A DNA stretch of 64,000 nucleotides, from positions 620,001 to 684,000 of the forward strand of contig KV419394.1 in the NCBI GenBank assembly GCA_001630475.1, written 5' to 3'. The notes under the pieces were generated by a model. The model was not told where the DNA came from. It did no database searches and saw only the letters and a program-made list of their open reading frames with translations. Both the position numbers and the translations under genes were made by a program. Positions 27,365 through 37,731 of this stretch are shown here, piece after piece. Source of the stretch: Sistotremastrum niveocremeum HHB9708 (lineage: Eukaryota > Basidiomycota > Agaricomycetes > Sistotremastrales > Sistotremastraceae). Each line of letters begins with the position of its first letter. The stretch's first letter is position 1.

Positions 27365-29329
27365 ATGGGAGGAAACACCTCGTCTGCAAGGCATCCCCAC
27401 GACGACACCGTCGACTTTGGTTCGCTCCTCCCCCAGGGCGTCTACACCGGTCCCCAGGATTGGAACCAGCAGGTGGTTGCCCAACTCATCGCAGACCGCA
27501 AACTCGCCCCGTTCTACAGACCGCTTGAGGACTATGACGAATCATGGGACGACGATAGAATATTAGCGAGCAGGAAGGAGAGAGTCGATCCAAACGCTCC
27601 AGATCAGTCCGAGAACACCAACTCCGGCGCAGTGCCTGAGGCTCCCGGTCATTTACCTCCACCTCCACCTTCTCAATCAACCAGAACGTCGTCCAAGCAG
27701 GCCAGACCCACGTCATCAAGAGAGCCTCTGCGAATAACCGAAGCCTCAGTATATCGAGGCGCAGTAGAATGTCCCATTTGCTTCCTGGTAATACCCTCGT
27801 GTTTTCTCGAGCAACTTGTCCACATTTACTGAAACTACGATTGCCTTTCATCGGTACAGTATTATCCGCCAAATATAAACCATCCAATATGTACCGAATG
27901 TTTTGTCCAGATCAAGCGCGCTGAACCTACAACAACTCACATTGTTTCCGAGCCTGCCTGTTGTCCGTACTGCGTCCAGGACAACTTTGGCGTCTTGTAC
28001 ACTCCTCCCCCATGGCGTGCAGGTATTGGCAGTGAAGGTCATGTCCGTATCTCCTTTCTCATTGTGCGGCCATCTCAGTTGACGTAAAAACCCCTTTCTT
28101 TGATGCAGCCACCTCCAACACGACCAGAACCTTCTGAAGGCGCGTCACGAATGAAGAGTCGGCGTAAGAGTTTCGGTGCGGATAGTCCTGACGTTGTCAC
28201 GATCGGTGAGTCATGGGTCAACATCGCTCCCTGCGAATGAACATACGATCGCCGAACTTTCCCGATTTAGATCAAATTCGGCCAGACTGGGAGGCGAAGC
28301 TGGCCGCAGTGCGCGCTGCTGTCGCCCGTCGTGCAAATCGACGTATCATCATGCGACAAGTCGGAGATCGTCTGATCCCTGTCGGAATCAGCTCTGGACG
28401 GATACATAGTATTGGTCAGGAAGTGCCGCCTCCAGGATCCCATGATTCTTCGCCTGGTGGCCAGTCAGACGAGAATGGCCGGGGCAGCCGACGACGGAGA
28501 GGAGGACCGGGGGGTGATATTAATCAATATCTGGGATCGATGGGTTTGGCAGGTCAAGACCTCGAAGAGGTGACGATTTTCTTAATTGGTTTTCGCCGAT
28601 CATTTTTGCTAATGTCATCATGGTTCTTCCACGCAGTTAATGGTGATGGAAGCCATGAGATTATCTCTAATGGAGCACGAGGAAGCCCAGCGAAAACAGG
28701 CGCAGGAGAAAAAGACAGCTGACTCGAAGGCTGCTGCGGCAGCGAATACGAATACCAATACGCAGAACGCAGGTAGTTCGAACGCTGCGAGTAGCGCAAA
28801 CAGTGCCGCTACTCCTTCCCTTTTGTTGCCGCGTGTTGCTCTAGGATCGTCGCCAGGAGGTCGAAGCCAAGGGTTGTCGAGCCGCGTTGAAGCTCGGGAA
28901 GCAGAACTCAATAGGAGCAAAGTGCCGCAGTCGACGCCGTCAATGACCGAGTCGAGCATCTCGCAGTCTACGAGCTCGACATTAGAGTCCGGGAGCACTG
29001 GCTCGCGAACACCACCGACAACGACGCGCACGACGGCGACGAGCATCCCAGAGGTGACTGGTCGGGAGGATCCGGAAGGCGAGCCGGAGAGCTGCGTCAC
29101 TGAGCCGGAGAGTGCCGGGGACGCCGGGACGGGAGAATCCTCGGGGTCGAACGCGGAACCGGGAGCCAAAGATCTGAAACACGGAAAGTCTGTTTCCTCG
29201 CCTCCGAGCCCGGCTTCGATAACCGCGACGGCGTCGTCGTATGTTCCACTGTCATCGACACCCGCACTCGAAGACGAGGAGCCGCTTCTCGGAGAACGTG
29301 GCGAGATGGCGCAAGAGCCGGTTGATTGA
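27365..29329 (+). CDS. SIP5-like RING protein with myristoylation-type N terminus
   Basis: Homologue of yeast Sip5, a Snf1-kinase partner linked to glucose signalling. The start [10 protein letters not shown] has Gly2 suited to N-myristoylation. [20 protein letters not shown] precedes the zinc-binding core: VECPICFL (first exon ends about 27788), then [23 protein letters not shown] and [14 protein letters not shown]. Later exons give [20 protein letters not shown] and [20 protein letters not shown], both Sip5-family blocks, and a low-complexity Ser/Thr/Glu tail. Between INH and PICTECF the family normally has a short RCC-Q stretch carrying two zinc ligands; here it is absent with no room for a splice fix. 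Either the RING is altered or the assembly lost about 18-21 bases. Confidence 0.85.
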
Positions 29330-29590
29330 TTTGTACACTTGTTTCTAGTTCTGCTGCATTGTCCCCCCTATTAATCTATAGAGCAACCGTCTCCTTTTAT
29401 CAAGTTGGTCTCTTATTGCTATGGAAAGAAACACACGTGATCCACGGACAGTGTCGTTGAGATCTGATTGAGATACAATTGCAATGATGCAGTTCTGTCG
29501 GGCAGTAGACATGAGCTGGCCCGAGGTCACTTGCTTCTTCGTTCACAGGCGAAGAAGATTGTTCGCACGGGCTTATCCCATTACGTAATT

Positions 29591-30118
29591 CTACTTCTCG
29601 CCCGCCCAAACTGGTTTATCTGCATCCGGGTTTGTCAGTTGAGACTGGAGCTGTGGGTTCGATGCGTTCTCTCGTGCTAGTCTCGCTGCTCGTATCGCAT
29701 CCGCTTGGCGCTTTAGATCTGGTGCGAGCGACTGGGTGCAGAAGCAGACGGCGAGGCGAGGCGTGTAAGGGTGCGAAGGGAGCGCGGGATGGCGAAAAAA
29801 AAATGGACGAGATGGAATGGAAGAGAAGAGAAGTCAAGTCAATGGTCGCACTTTGTCGAACGAGAAGAAAACTTTGTATTCACGTTGTAGGTTTGTTCAG
29901 GAGTCGGTACGACGACTATTCACATGTCCAATTGAGTGCTCATCGCCAAGTGAACAACTGCTTACCCTTCATGAGCAGCCAGCCCGTGCCAATCACTGTG
30001 GGGTGGCGAGCGAATCTTAGATATAGTCCATCCAGGCGATCGGCGTGAATAGAGACGTACATCCAAACGTAGCAAGCGAGATTTTGCCCCAAGGTGTGCG
30101 TGTCCGCGGGACCGACAT
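29591..30118 (-). CDS. CBP4: CBP4-like assembly factor of the cytochrome bc1 complex
   Basis: An 86-residue protein built from four exons: 30118-30061, 29995-29966, 29915-29884 and 29731-29591. It starts MSVPRTRTPWGKISLATFGL, with a single membrane helix through LIGTGWLLMK, then the CBP4 hallmark VVVPTPEQTYN. A charged helix follows (SLAPDLKRQADAIRAARLAR) and the end is VWAGEK. CBP4 sits in the mitochondrial inner membrane and helps cytochrome b enter complex III. All three introns are GT-AG (donors GTACGT, GTAAGC, GTGAAT); the last is the longest at 152 nt. No exon is long enough to stand out as an ORF. Identity rests on the small size, single helix and TPEQ motif. Confidence 0.85.
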
Positions 30119-30556
30119 GAAGGCGTAATTGATTGATAGTCGTCGTCCTGCACGCTTGTTTGTATATACGAGACAAGGCAGTGGCTCGCGGTAAGCTCGG
30201 GGGATCTTAGACTTGCACTCGCGCTTTGTAGCAATGTAGGGTGTCTCCGCACCTTCCGGCAAGCAATCGAAGCCTCGCCAGATCAATCTTGAAACGCCGT
30301 CAGTTGACCGTCAGCTCCGCACTCTTCTAGTCCATTCATCTCGCTCCATATGAATTCATGTCTTTAGGGTAATGAAAAATGATGATGCCATTGAATGTAT
30401 CGATGCATGTCAAGACGGTAAAAGAAAATGTAGAAAATGCGAATATGCGAGTGGTTGCAAAACAAACGATGATGACTACGATGATGGTGGTGATGGATGT
30501 GCACAATGATAGCAAGAATGAGAGAGAGAGAGATGGTGTGGTGTTTACAATATAGC
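30119..30556. other. spacer with simple-sequence tracts
   Basis: Between two minus-strand genes. Contains a GAT/GAC-like tract at about 30460-30505 and a GA run near 30520-30533 on the plus strand. Likely the CBP4 promoter plus the 3' region of the arrestin-like gene. No gene seen. Confidence 0.5.
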
Positions 30557-32458
30557 TCACGAAGCCTGTACCACTTGCACAGGCCGTGGTGGAGTCGGTG
30601 ACGATCGTCCGGTGCCCAAGTCAACCCTTTTGGGCCCCCTTCCAAATGCCTTCATCAGTGCACTTCTTCGTCGCGACTGAAGTGTGATCTTCTCGAGCTC
30701 TTCTTCCCAGTCCCGAACTAGATCCGCATCGCTGGGCGCAGGCTGCTGCTGCGCGGGCGGCGAAGGTGTAGAGTAAGACGTAGAAGGCCTGCTCGTGGTG
30801 AATGACATTCGGAAAGCTCCTGGTCGGTGAAATGAACTCTGAGGGTGCGAAGCATCGCGATGTCCATCTGATGTATGTGGTCTTCTCGGAACCTTCAACG
30901 AGGGCCCATAGCGAGACGACCCCGATCGAGAGGACGAGGCGTGTTCGGCCGTTCTGTTGGGTAACAAGTTGCTGCTACTCGACATGCCGGCACCAGAATC
31001 CGAATCTGCTTCTTCGCGTCGGCGCCTTCGATGTGAATGCCCGGCTGGAGACTTGGAACTCGAGCGAGACCTATGCGAAACGGGATTAGCCGCCTGGTAT
31101 TTCGTGAGCGCTACCGTGCGTTCAGATTGGTTGGTCGGAATAAGATAAAGTTCCCGGTCATCAAGATCTAGGGTTTCTTGAGATCCATGACCATGCGTGA
31201 CAACAAGCTAGAAAAACGGTCAGACGAATGGATGTGAAGAGTAGAACGAAAAGCCTCACTCGGGTTCGCAGAAAGAACCGGACGGAAATTAGATTTGTCT
31301 GCAGAGTCACGCCGTTCGACCAGTGAGAGGGACTCTTTGCGGCGGGCAAAGCCATGGTGATAGTTCTCGAAAAATTAGGTACTTCCGCAGAGCTGCAGTC
31401 GCTGGCCATCTGGGAGAGGGTAGAGATGGAACGTTTGGCAGAGAGAGAGGACTGTGACTTGGAGCTCTGGCCGGCAGAAAGTGGAATAGTAGGGGATTGA
31501 GTAGAAGGTAGAGTAGGCTGGCTGGGGACACGAGGTAGCGTGCTGTTTTCTGGAGGGAGAAGCAGCTCCTGGCTCTCGCCGGGGGACGGGGGAGATTGGA
31601 AATCGCGATGCAAGAAGTCTAAGACGTGAGAAGAACCAGAAGACGCGCTGATTTCATGCAGGTCGATCCGTCTTTCAACCTGCATGTGTATCGAGTGTAT
31701 TCGAACACCTGGGTCGAGGGGGGAAAAGGAAAACTGGACAGGGAGGAGATCGAGTGGGCCGAGCGCGTAAGTAGGGGGCTGTATGCTATACTGCAGTAAT
31801 GGTTTGCCAGATCTGCTTGTTGATACAGAGATATGGGGCGTGGAAGAGATGGGAGAGGAGATGACGGGGCCGTTGTCATATCGAATCAGAGGGATGGGAA
31901 AGACCTTACAAAGCCTGCCACCCACTGCCGTGCTCGGCTCGTGGACGAGAGCTGCACGGTTATTAGAGTGCATACACGGTACGAAAAAGAAAAGGACGCA
32001 CTGGCTTCGATTCTCCATACTATCCGATACTCTGGAAACACGACAGAACCCGGCGCGGTGCAGTCTGGCGAAATGATGAATTTGAACGGGAGCTCGACGT
32101 CACCGAGTGGCTCCCAGTCGTTCTCGGGGCTTTTCGACCACAGTGTCTGCGATGATTCAAACAAGATATTGCTCTGGACGACGCCTAGACGACCGATACG
32201 CGCTTCATAACACCTGACCGCGACGGTGACGGCGGTGGCCCGGGCTGGTTTTGCGTCCTCGTCCAGCCTCGTCCGGACGACTATTAACGAGCGAAAAAAG
32301 AGCAGAAAAAAGAGAAGATGATGAGAGGAGATATGCAAGTGGCATGGCTGATACGCACCTCCTTCGACCTTGACTGGGGTGAGGCCGAGATAGCCAGCGT
32401 GCGGAAAGTGTCTGGAGCCATGGTTCGCCTTGAGGGAGAGGAGGGCGAGGTGGACCAT
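30557..32458 (-). CDS. arrestin-like protein
   Basis: Starts MVHLALLSLKANHGSRHFPH. An intron of about 88 nt then joins LGLTPVKVEG to VVRTRLDEDAKPARATAVTV, followed by VRCYEARIGRLGVVQSN and LPFKFIISPDCTAPGSVVFP. This beta-rich pattern matches the arrestin N-domain of fungal alpha-arrestin-like proteins. The next exon continues the second sheet (SGKPLLQYSIQPPTYALGPL, VHEPSTAVGGRLCKVFPIPL). The C-terminal exons are basic and Ser-rich, with RSSSKSPAGHSHRRRRREEA, and end in ITLQSRRRSALMKAFGRGPK and QVVQAS. About 500 residues. Alpha-arrestins link receptors or transporters to ubiquitin ligases, but I see no clear PY motif, so the adaptor role is uncertain. Confidence 0.72.
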
Positions 32459-32730
32459 GGGGAGATGGAGAGAGGAGAGCGTCAGATCCTCGACGTGTCT
32501 TTAGAGCGACGGGCCAAGTTGGAATGGAAGACTGGAGCCATGCGATCCCGATCAATTACCCGCAACGCAGAAGCAAGTGCGAAGAACAGAAGCCTCTTCC
32601 GGCTCCCGACATTTTTAGTTATTTATTTATTTAATTTATCCTTATCCGGCACTTATCCCGCTCGCTTACCTAAGCACGCCTCTCCCCAGTTGCCATCTCG
32701 AGCAACGACCGACCGTCGACGACAGCGACC

Positions 32731-34537
32731 ATGCCTTCGTCCTATTTCGTACCCATTCTCGTCGCCGGCATGATCATCACCGGCTCGTCCAACAGCCTCT
32801 GGTCCAAGTGGCAGGTCCGTCGCAGCGCTCCGCCAGCCGTGGTGCCAATATGACTTACCCCACACTCGCACCAGGACATGCAATGTGTGGAGGACTGTGA
32901 CGACCCAGATCCGAGCAACCATGTTCTGTACGAGCAGCCGGTGTATGTCTTCTCCCCTTCCAACATCGCTCTATTTTTTTTAACGGCTCATTCATAGATG
33001 GCAGAGTCAGCTGTCTCGCGTTCTTCCTATTCGAGAAGCTGACATGACCTTTTCATAACAATAGCCCTCCAGATGTTTCTAGGCGAATGTCTTTGTGCGT
33101 CCCATACACAGCGTAACTATCCATATTATATTTACACTTCATTCTAGGCTTCCTCCCTGTCCTCTACACTCTGGCGACACGTCAGCGCAGCATCCAACTT
33201 CCCGCAACCGAAGCAGAAGCCCCGGTTGTAGCACCTACAAAGTCTGAGACTGAGCCCAAACCGTTGACCGGTTGGCGTATCCTTCTTCTATGGCTGCCGA
33301 CATTATGTGACTTGACTGGTACAACTGTGCGTAATCGGTCGCGTGACGTCGTCTTCCGAGTGTACTGTCTGTCTGACATCTCTTCTTTCCTGGCCTCAGT
33401 TGATGAACGTGGGCCTACTGTTTACGCCCGTTTCGATTTACCAAATGACGAGAGGTGAGTCCATTTCCATACCGCTTTATCCCCGGCATTCGTCTAGGCA
33501 GGACACTAAAATGCACTATGCAGGCGCCCTCGTGTTATTCGTCGGCACTCTTAGCGTCGTTTTCTTGCGAAGAAGGCTTTACGTCTATCAGTGGCTGGCC
33601 CTCTGTGTTGTAATGACGGGCGTTTGCCTGGTTGGTCTCAGTGGATCGATGATCAAAGAAGCCTTGGTGGACCCTCTACCCTCCACATTGAAGCCTGCAA
33701 ACTTGGAAGAGATCCCAACCGAGAAACCGGAACCTACTACGGTCCTTGTCGGGGTCTTCTTTGTTCTCTTTGCACAGATCTTGTTTGTACCCTTCATTCT
33801 TTCCTAGTTTTCCGCGTCTAATCTTTCTATAGCACCGCCACACAATTCGTGGTCGAAGAAAAGATTATGGAGCGATATTCGGTCGAGCCGTTAGTGGCCG
33901 TTGGCTTCGAGGGATTATTCGGGGTCATCACCATCCTCTTGTTGTTCCCCGTCCTCGCCCAGTTTGCTGACAAATCAACCTACTTTGACCTTCCTCGTGG
34001 CTGGCATCAGATGATCAATACGCCCGCGGTTCTTTGGACTGGAATAGTTGTCGCGATCAGCATCAGTTTATTCAATTACTTTGGACTAAGTGTTACTCGG
34101 CACGTTAGCGCGACCGTTAGGAGCTTGACCGATACCTGCCGCACGCTTTTGATCTGGATCATCAGTCTGGGATTGGGATGGGAGAGAATACTGTTCCCCA
34201 TGTCTCTCTTGCAGTTTCTTGGCTTCTTTGGTCTCGTTTACGGCACAGTGAGTTGCTCATCCGCGTTCCGGAATTGTTCATGAGTAATCGCTGATCCCTG
34301 CCACAGTTCCTATTCAATGACCTTGTCCCCGTGCCCAAGATTTTCAGACCCAAGGTTCCAGACCATGGCTATCAACAAATCCCGGGAGATGAGGCGTTAG
34401 AAGAAGAAGAGCGGCGAATTGTAGCAGAGCACCATCTCGAAGAGACCGCGACTCTCCCCGCGGGTGGGTTGGGCACGGCGAGTTATGACGCGGTCGGAGA
34501 GCCACAGCAGCGTTCGACACATGCTCACAGTAGTTAA
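32731..34537 (+). CDS. SLC35F6-type drug/metabolite transporter superfamily protein
   Basis: Nine exons, one of only 8 nt (32998-33005). The start MPSSYFVPILVAGMIITGSS leads to NSLWSKWQDMQCVEDCDDPD and QPVWQTLQMFLGECLCFLPV, joined across the microexon. About ten membrane helices follow, for example GVFFVLFAQIF, VGFEGLFGVITILLLFPVLA and SLLQFLGFFGLVYGTFLFND. QPVWQ, LMNVGLLFTPVSIYQMTRGA and SVTRHVSATVRSLTDTCRTL are typical of the SLC35F6/C2orf18 branch of nucleotide-sugar-transporter-like proteins. Human SLC35F6 is lysosomal or mitochondrial; the substrate is not established. The soluble tail contains EEEERRIVAEHHLEETATL. Confidence 0.85.
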
Positions 34538-34861
34538 GCATACGTCCTTTGTACCCTTTTCCTCATGTATAGTAGTTCCGGGACAACCTTGTTTTTTTTT
34601 TCTCCCATTGTTGTGATTGGTTTGGCCCCAGCGTGACCGTTGCCAGCGCCGTCACGCACACCCAAATTGTGACCCTCTTTCCCTTGCTCCCTTGCTCCCT
34701 CTCCGCCTCGTTGTCTGCGTTCGTCTTTTCTGACTCTCGCTCCGAGAAATTTTCACTGGTCACGTCGACCAAGACGATCTTTACCGCCACCACTCTCTTT
34801 TCTTTGCTCAAAAAGAAAGAATCATCTCAATTAATATCTCGCGATCAACTGCAATAATACA

Positions 34862-35947
34862 ATGGCCAAATTCACTGCATTTGCCTTCCTCTCTCTCCTC
34901 CTCGCTCTCTTTGTCGTCGCCGAGCCTCATGGTTCCGAGCCCTTTGGACGTCGTCACGGCGAAGTCGCCCAACGTCGTCGCGGAGACGTCCAACTCCATA
35001 AGCGTTTCAATGGTGTCCGTGCCACATTTTACGCCGTCGGCCTGTGAGCCACTTAGCCTTATGTCACTTGAAAGATGCTGATGAACGACATACTCTAGCG
35101 GTGCTTGTGGTAAATGGAACGTGGCTTCCGACTTCGTTAGTCTTTTTGTTCCTTTCTCAATATGCGTTCCTGACTGGGGTTATCCATTTAGATTGTGGCT
35201 TTGAGCACCATCGTTCGTTCTTCTGTGCGCTATTCAAGACACGGTCTCAACTGATCGGTTTGTAGAACTTTGGAGGCGGGTATCCCGGACCAAACTGCTT
35301 CAAGCCAATCACTATCCAATGCAATGGGAAAACGGCTAGCGCGACGATCATGGACGAGGTTAGTTGCAGTTTTCGTGAATCTCTTGGCCGCTTCTAAGCC
35401 CACAATTCAGTGCATGGGTTGCCCCAGCGAAGGCCTAGATTTCAGCGAAGGCTTATTCGGATACTTTGCTGACCTTGGTGTCGGCGTACTTAGCTGTAAC
35501 TGGTACGGTTTTCTCTTTTGTCAGCACTTTGAGTATACTGATGGCTCCCGTAGGTGGTACGACGATGGAAGCAGTGACCCTACCACATCCAAGGCCAAGC
35601 CCACATCCACCTGGACCCCTCCCCCTCCCACCACCACCTGGAAACCCGACCCCACAACATCAAGCAGCAAGTGGGTCGACCCCTCTCCCTGGACCACCGA
35701 AACACACAGCTCATCTTCCTCCTCCTCTTGGAGCTCCTCCAGCTCCAAATCCTCCAGCAGCAGCACATCTCATTCCAAGTCCTCTACTTGGAGCTCTTCG
35801 TCCACATGGTCCTCAACATCGACCAGCACCTCCGCTACTCCTACGCCCACTTACGCACAGTACAACAACATCCAGGATCTCGGCAATGCCATTGTCGGTA
35901 TGGGTCAGATCGTCGTTGCAGGAGCTGCGGCTGCTGGTGCTGCATGA
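34862..35947 (+). CDS. secreted RlpA-like double-psi beta-barrel protein with Ser/Thr-rich tail
   Basis: Six exons: 34862-35043, 35099-35135, 35192-35212, 35266-35358, 35411-35502 and 35554-35947. A signal peptide is clear (MAKFTAFAFLSLLLALFVVA). The mature part has FNGVRATFYAVGLGACGKWN, then GPNCFKPITIQCNGKTASAT, IMDECMGCPSEGLDFSEGLF and LGVGVLSCNWWYDDG, the pattern of fungal RlpA-like/expansin-related DPBB domains. A Ser/Thr/Pro-rich stalk of about 100 residues follows, suited to O-glycosylation. The end IVVAGAAAAGAA is short and hydrophobic, possibly a GPI signal. Likely cell-wall associated. No chitin-binding module is seen. Confidence 0.85.
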
Positions 35948-36304
35948 TCTATTGTGTGATGTTGCCACTTGATACCCTTCATTCTTATTCCAATATCCTT
36001 TTTCTCTAAACCAGTAAACTCGTCAGTACTTTCAGTCAATTCAGTTTTCCCTCTTCCATTTTTGTTATCGCTCCATCCTTTATTCGGAAGCTTTGCAGAC
36101 TACTTTATTTCCCAATCTTGAGAAATTATACTGCGCTGGTCGTAATAAACATCAATGTTTCTCATGAGAAAGACATACTGCAGCGTACAATAATGAATGA
36201 CAGGTGACGGTAAGAGATACACAAGGGATGGTAGGAGAACAGCAACACATAGGCAGGTACAGGAAATCTACAGCACAGTCGAGAATACAGAGTAATGCGT
36301 TCAG
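35948..36304. other. convergent intergenic spacer
   Basis: AT-rich plus-strand 3' region of the RlpA-like gene facing the 3' end of the next minus-strand gene. No gene seen. Confidence 0.5.
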
Positions 36305-37332
36305 TCACAAGAAACAAGTGACCAATAGGGAATGCAATCCCTTCTTCTTGGCCTCTTTCAGAGACATGGCCCTATGTTTAACTGTGATATCTTTGATCAA
36401 GGACTTGCGGCTCGGGTGCATAACCTGACGAAGAGCTTGCTGGCCCTGGTTCCTGCGGGCAAGATAATCACGAATGTTAATGAAAGCCTTGCTTTTCAAG
36501 AGCTTCTTGGCGGCGGTCACAGTAGTGGGTTGGGCACTCGTCTCTGGGAGGATACCCAGCTCGAGGATGAGTGCTTTCATGACCGCCAGCCGTTGCTCAG
36601 AAGTCGGCTCCGTTGGAGCATTAGCTATGAATCTGCGAGATAAAGAGTGTCAGAACGGTGACTTTGTAGGACCGAGTCAACTCACTCAGTCATGTACTTG
36701 ACGGCTTTCTGGTACTCAGACTGCTCGTCGCCTGCGTCAGAATCATCATCAACGATCAACCGTCGTCCAAGCCCTCTGGCTTGTTCATTTGAGTTCTTCT
36801 CACTCTGTAGCTCTGCCGCCCGCCTTGCGGCTTTCTTCCTTGCACTCTTGCTCAGTCCCCCGGTGGCATTGGTAGGGAGATTGGGAGCGAGTGTCGGGTT
36901 CACAGGCATGGCCGGTGGAACGGGGGCTACGGGTTGCACTGGGGTGGGAGGTTCCGCAGGGTCAAGGGATAGCTGGGCCAAGCTGTTGGCCAGACGTATG
37001 GTAGTAGTGAGGTGGGGAGTTGGCTGATTATCTTCGTCTTCAGACTCAGTGCTCAACTGAGAAGATGAGACACTGGAAAGAGATTGGACGCTGGCAGCGA
37101 TTGAAGATGTGAGAACTATAAAGTCCTCTTCATCCTCAGAAGGAGTGGCAGGAGGAGAAGGCATGCCATGACCACGTGCATGCCACACAATTTCGTCGTC
37201 AGATGACTCTGGTTCTGAGAGTACATCGGCGGCGGATGAGTGTGAGTTGTTACGAGTGAGTACGACGAAGCCTAGGGACGAAAGAGAGTCGGAGGGCGAC
37301 GAGAGCGACAGAGCGGACGGTGTTATGGTCAT
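36305..37332 (-). CDS. uncharacterised Ser-rich protein with basic C-terminal helices
   Basis: Two exons (37332-36686 and 36632-36305), about 324 residues, start MTITPSALSLSSPSDSLSSL. The N-terminal two-thirds is Ser/Glu/Pro-rich and looks disordered (SEDEEDFIVLTSS). A Lys/Arg/Ala patch (SKSARKKAARRAAELQSEKN) could be a nuclear signal. The C-terminal about 110 residues are helical and better ordered: TSEQRLAVMKALILELGI, KSKAFINIRDYLARRNQGQQ and KSLIKDITVKHRAMSLKEAK. I do not recognise the family. The splice is supported by a strong GTGAGT donor and an unbroken frame. Confidence 0.72.
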
Positions 37333-37731
37333 GGTTTGGCAAGGTGGTCAGTAGAGCATAGAGGGGTTCACTCGAAGATCATATAGCGACCAGGATCGAG
37401 GTCGAGTGAAACATCCGCACGGGAAGGGGGCGTACGCTCTCTAATAGGCTATTCCGCCGCCTCGGGGTGAAACGCAGTGAGCTGGTCGGCGAGCACGACG
37501 TCCAGCAGAGAGCAGGATGGCTGATGTGCCCGGCTCGATGGCAACGAGGATGAAGACTCGCCCTGAGCCACCGTCACGCCCTGGTCGCGAAGAAGCAGAG
37601 TCAATTGCTAACCACATATATTCTTTCACACTCCGCACTATAGCAACTCTGTGACATGGTTATTTTATTGTTCGTAACTTCGGCGTAATTAATATAAAGC
37701 ACATTGGAGAGCGGAATCAGCTTGGATGCGG
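37333..37731. other. tandem intergenic spacer
   Basis: Region between two minus-strand genes: promoter and leader of the 36305-37332 gene and 3' end of the large upstream gene. No gene or named site is seen. Confidence 0.5.

Noticed and set aside
29632-30048. Plus-strand frame of 138 codons between SIP5 and the arrestin gene
   Set aside because: Overlaps the spliced CBP4 gene on the other strand and has no motif.
30460-30535. Simple repeats taken as a possible element
   Set aside because: Short GAT and GA tracts only; no terminal repeats or target duplication.
35580-35766. Possible repeat array in the RlpA-like gene
   Set aside because: It is the Ser/Thr/Pro-coding stalk, low-complexity coding sequence and not a CRISPR or satellite.
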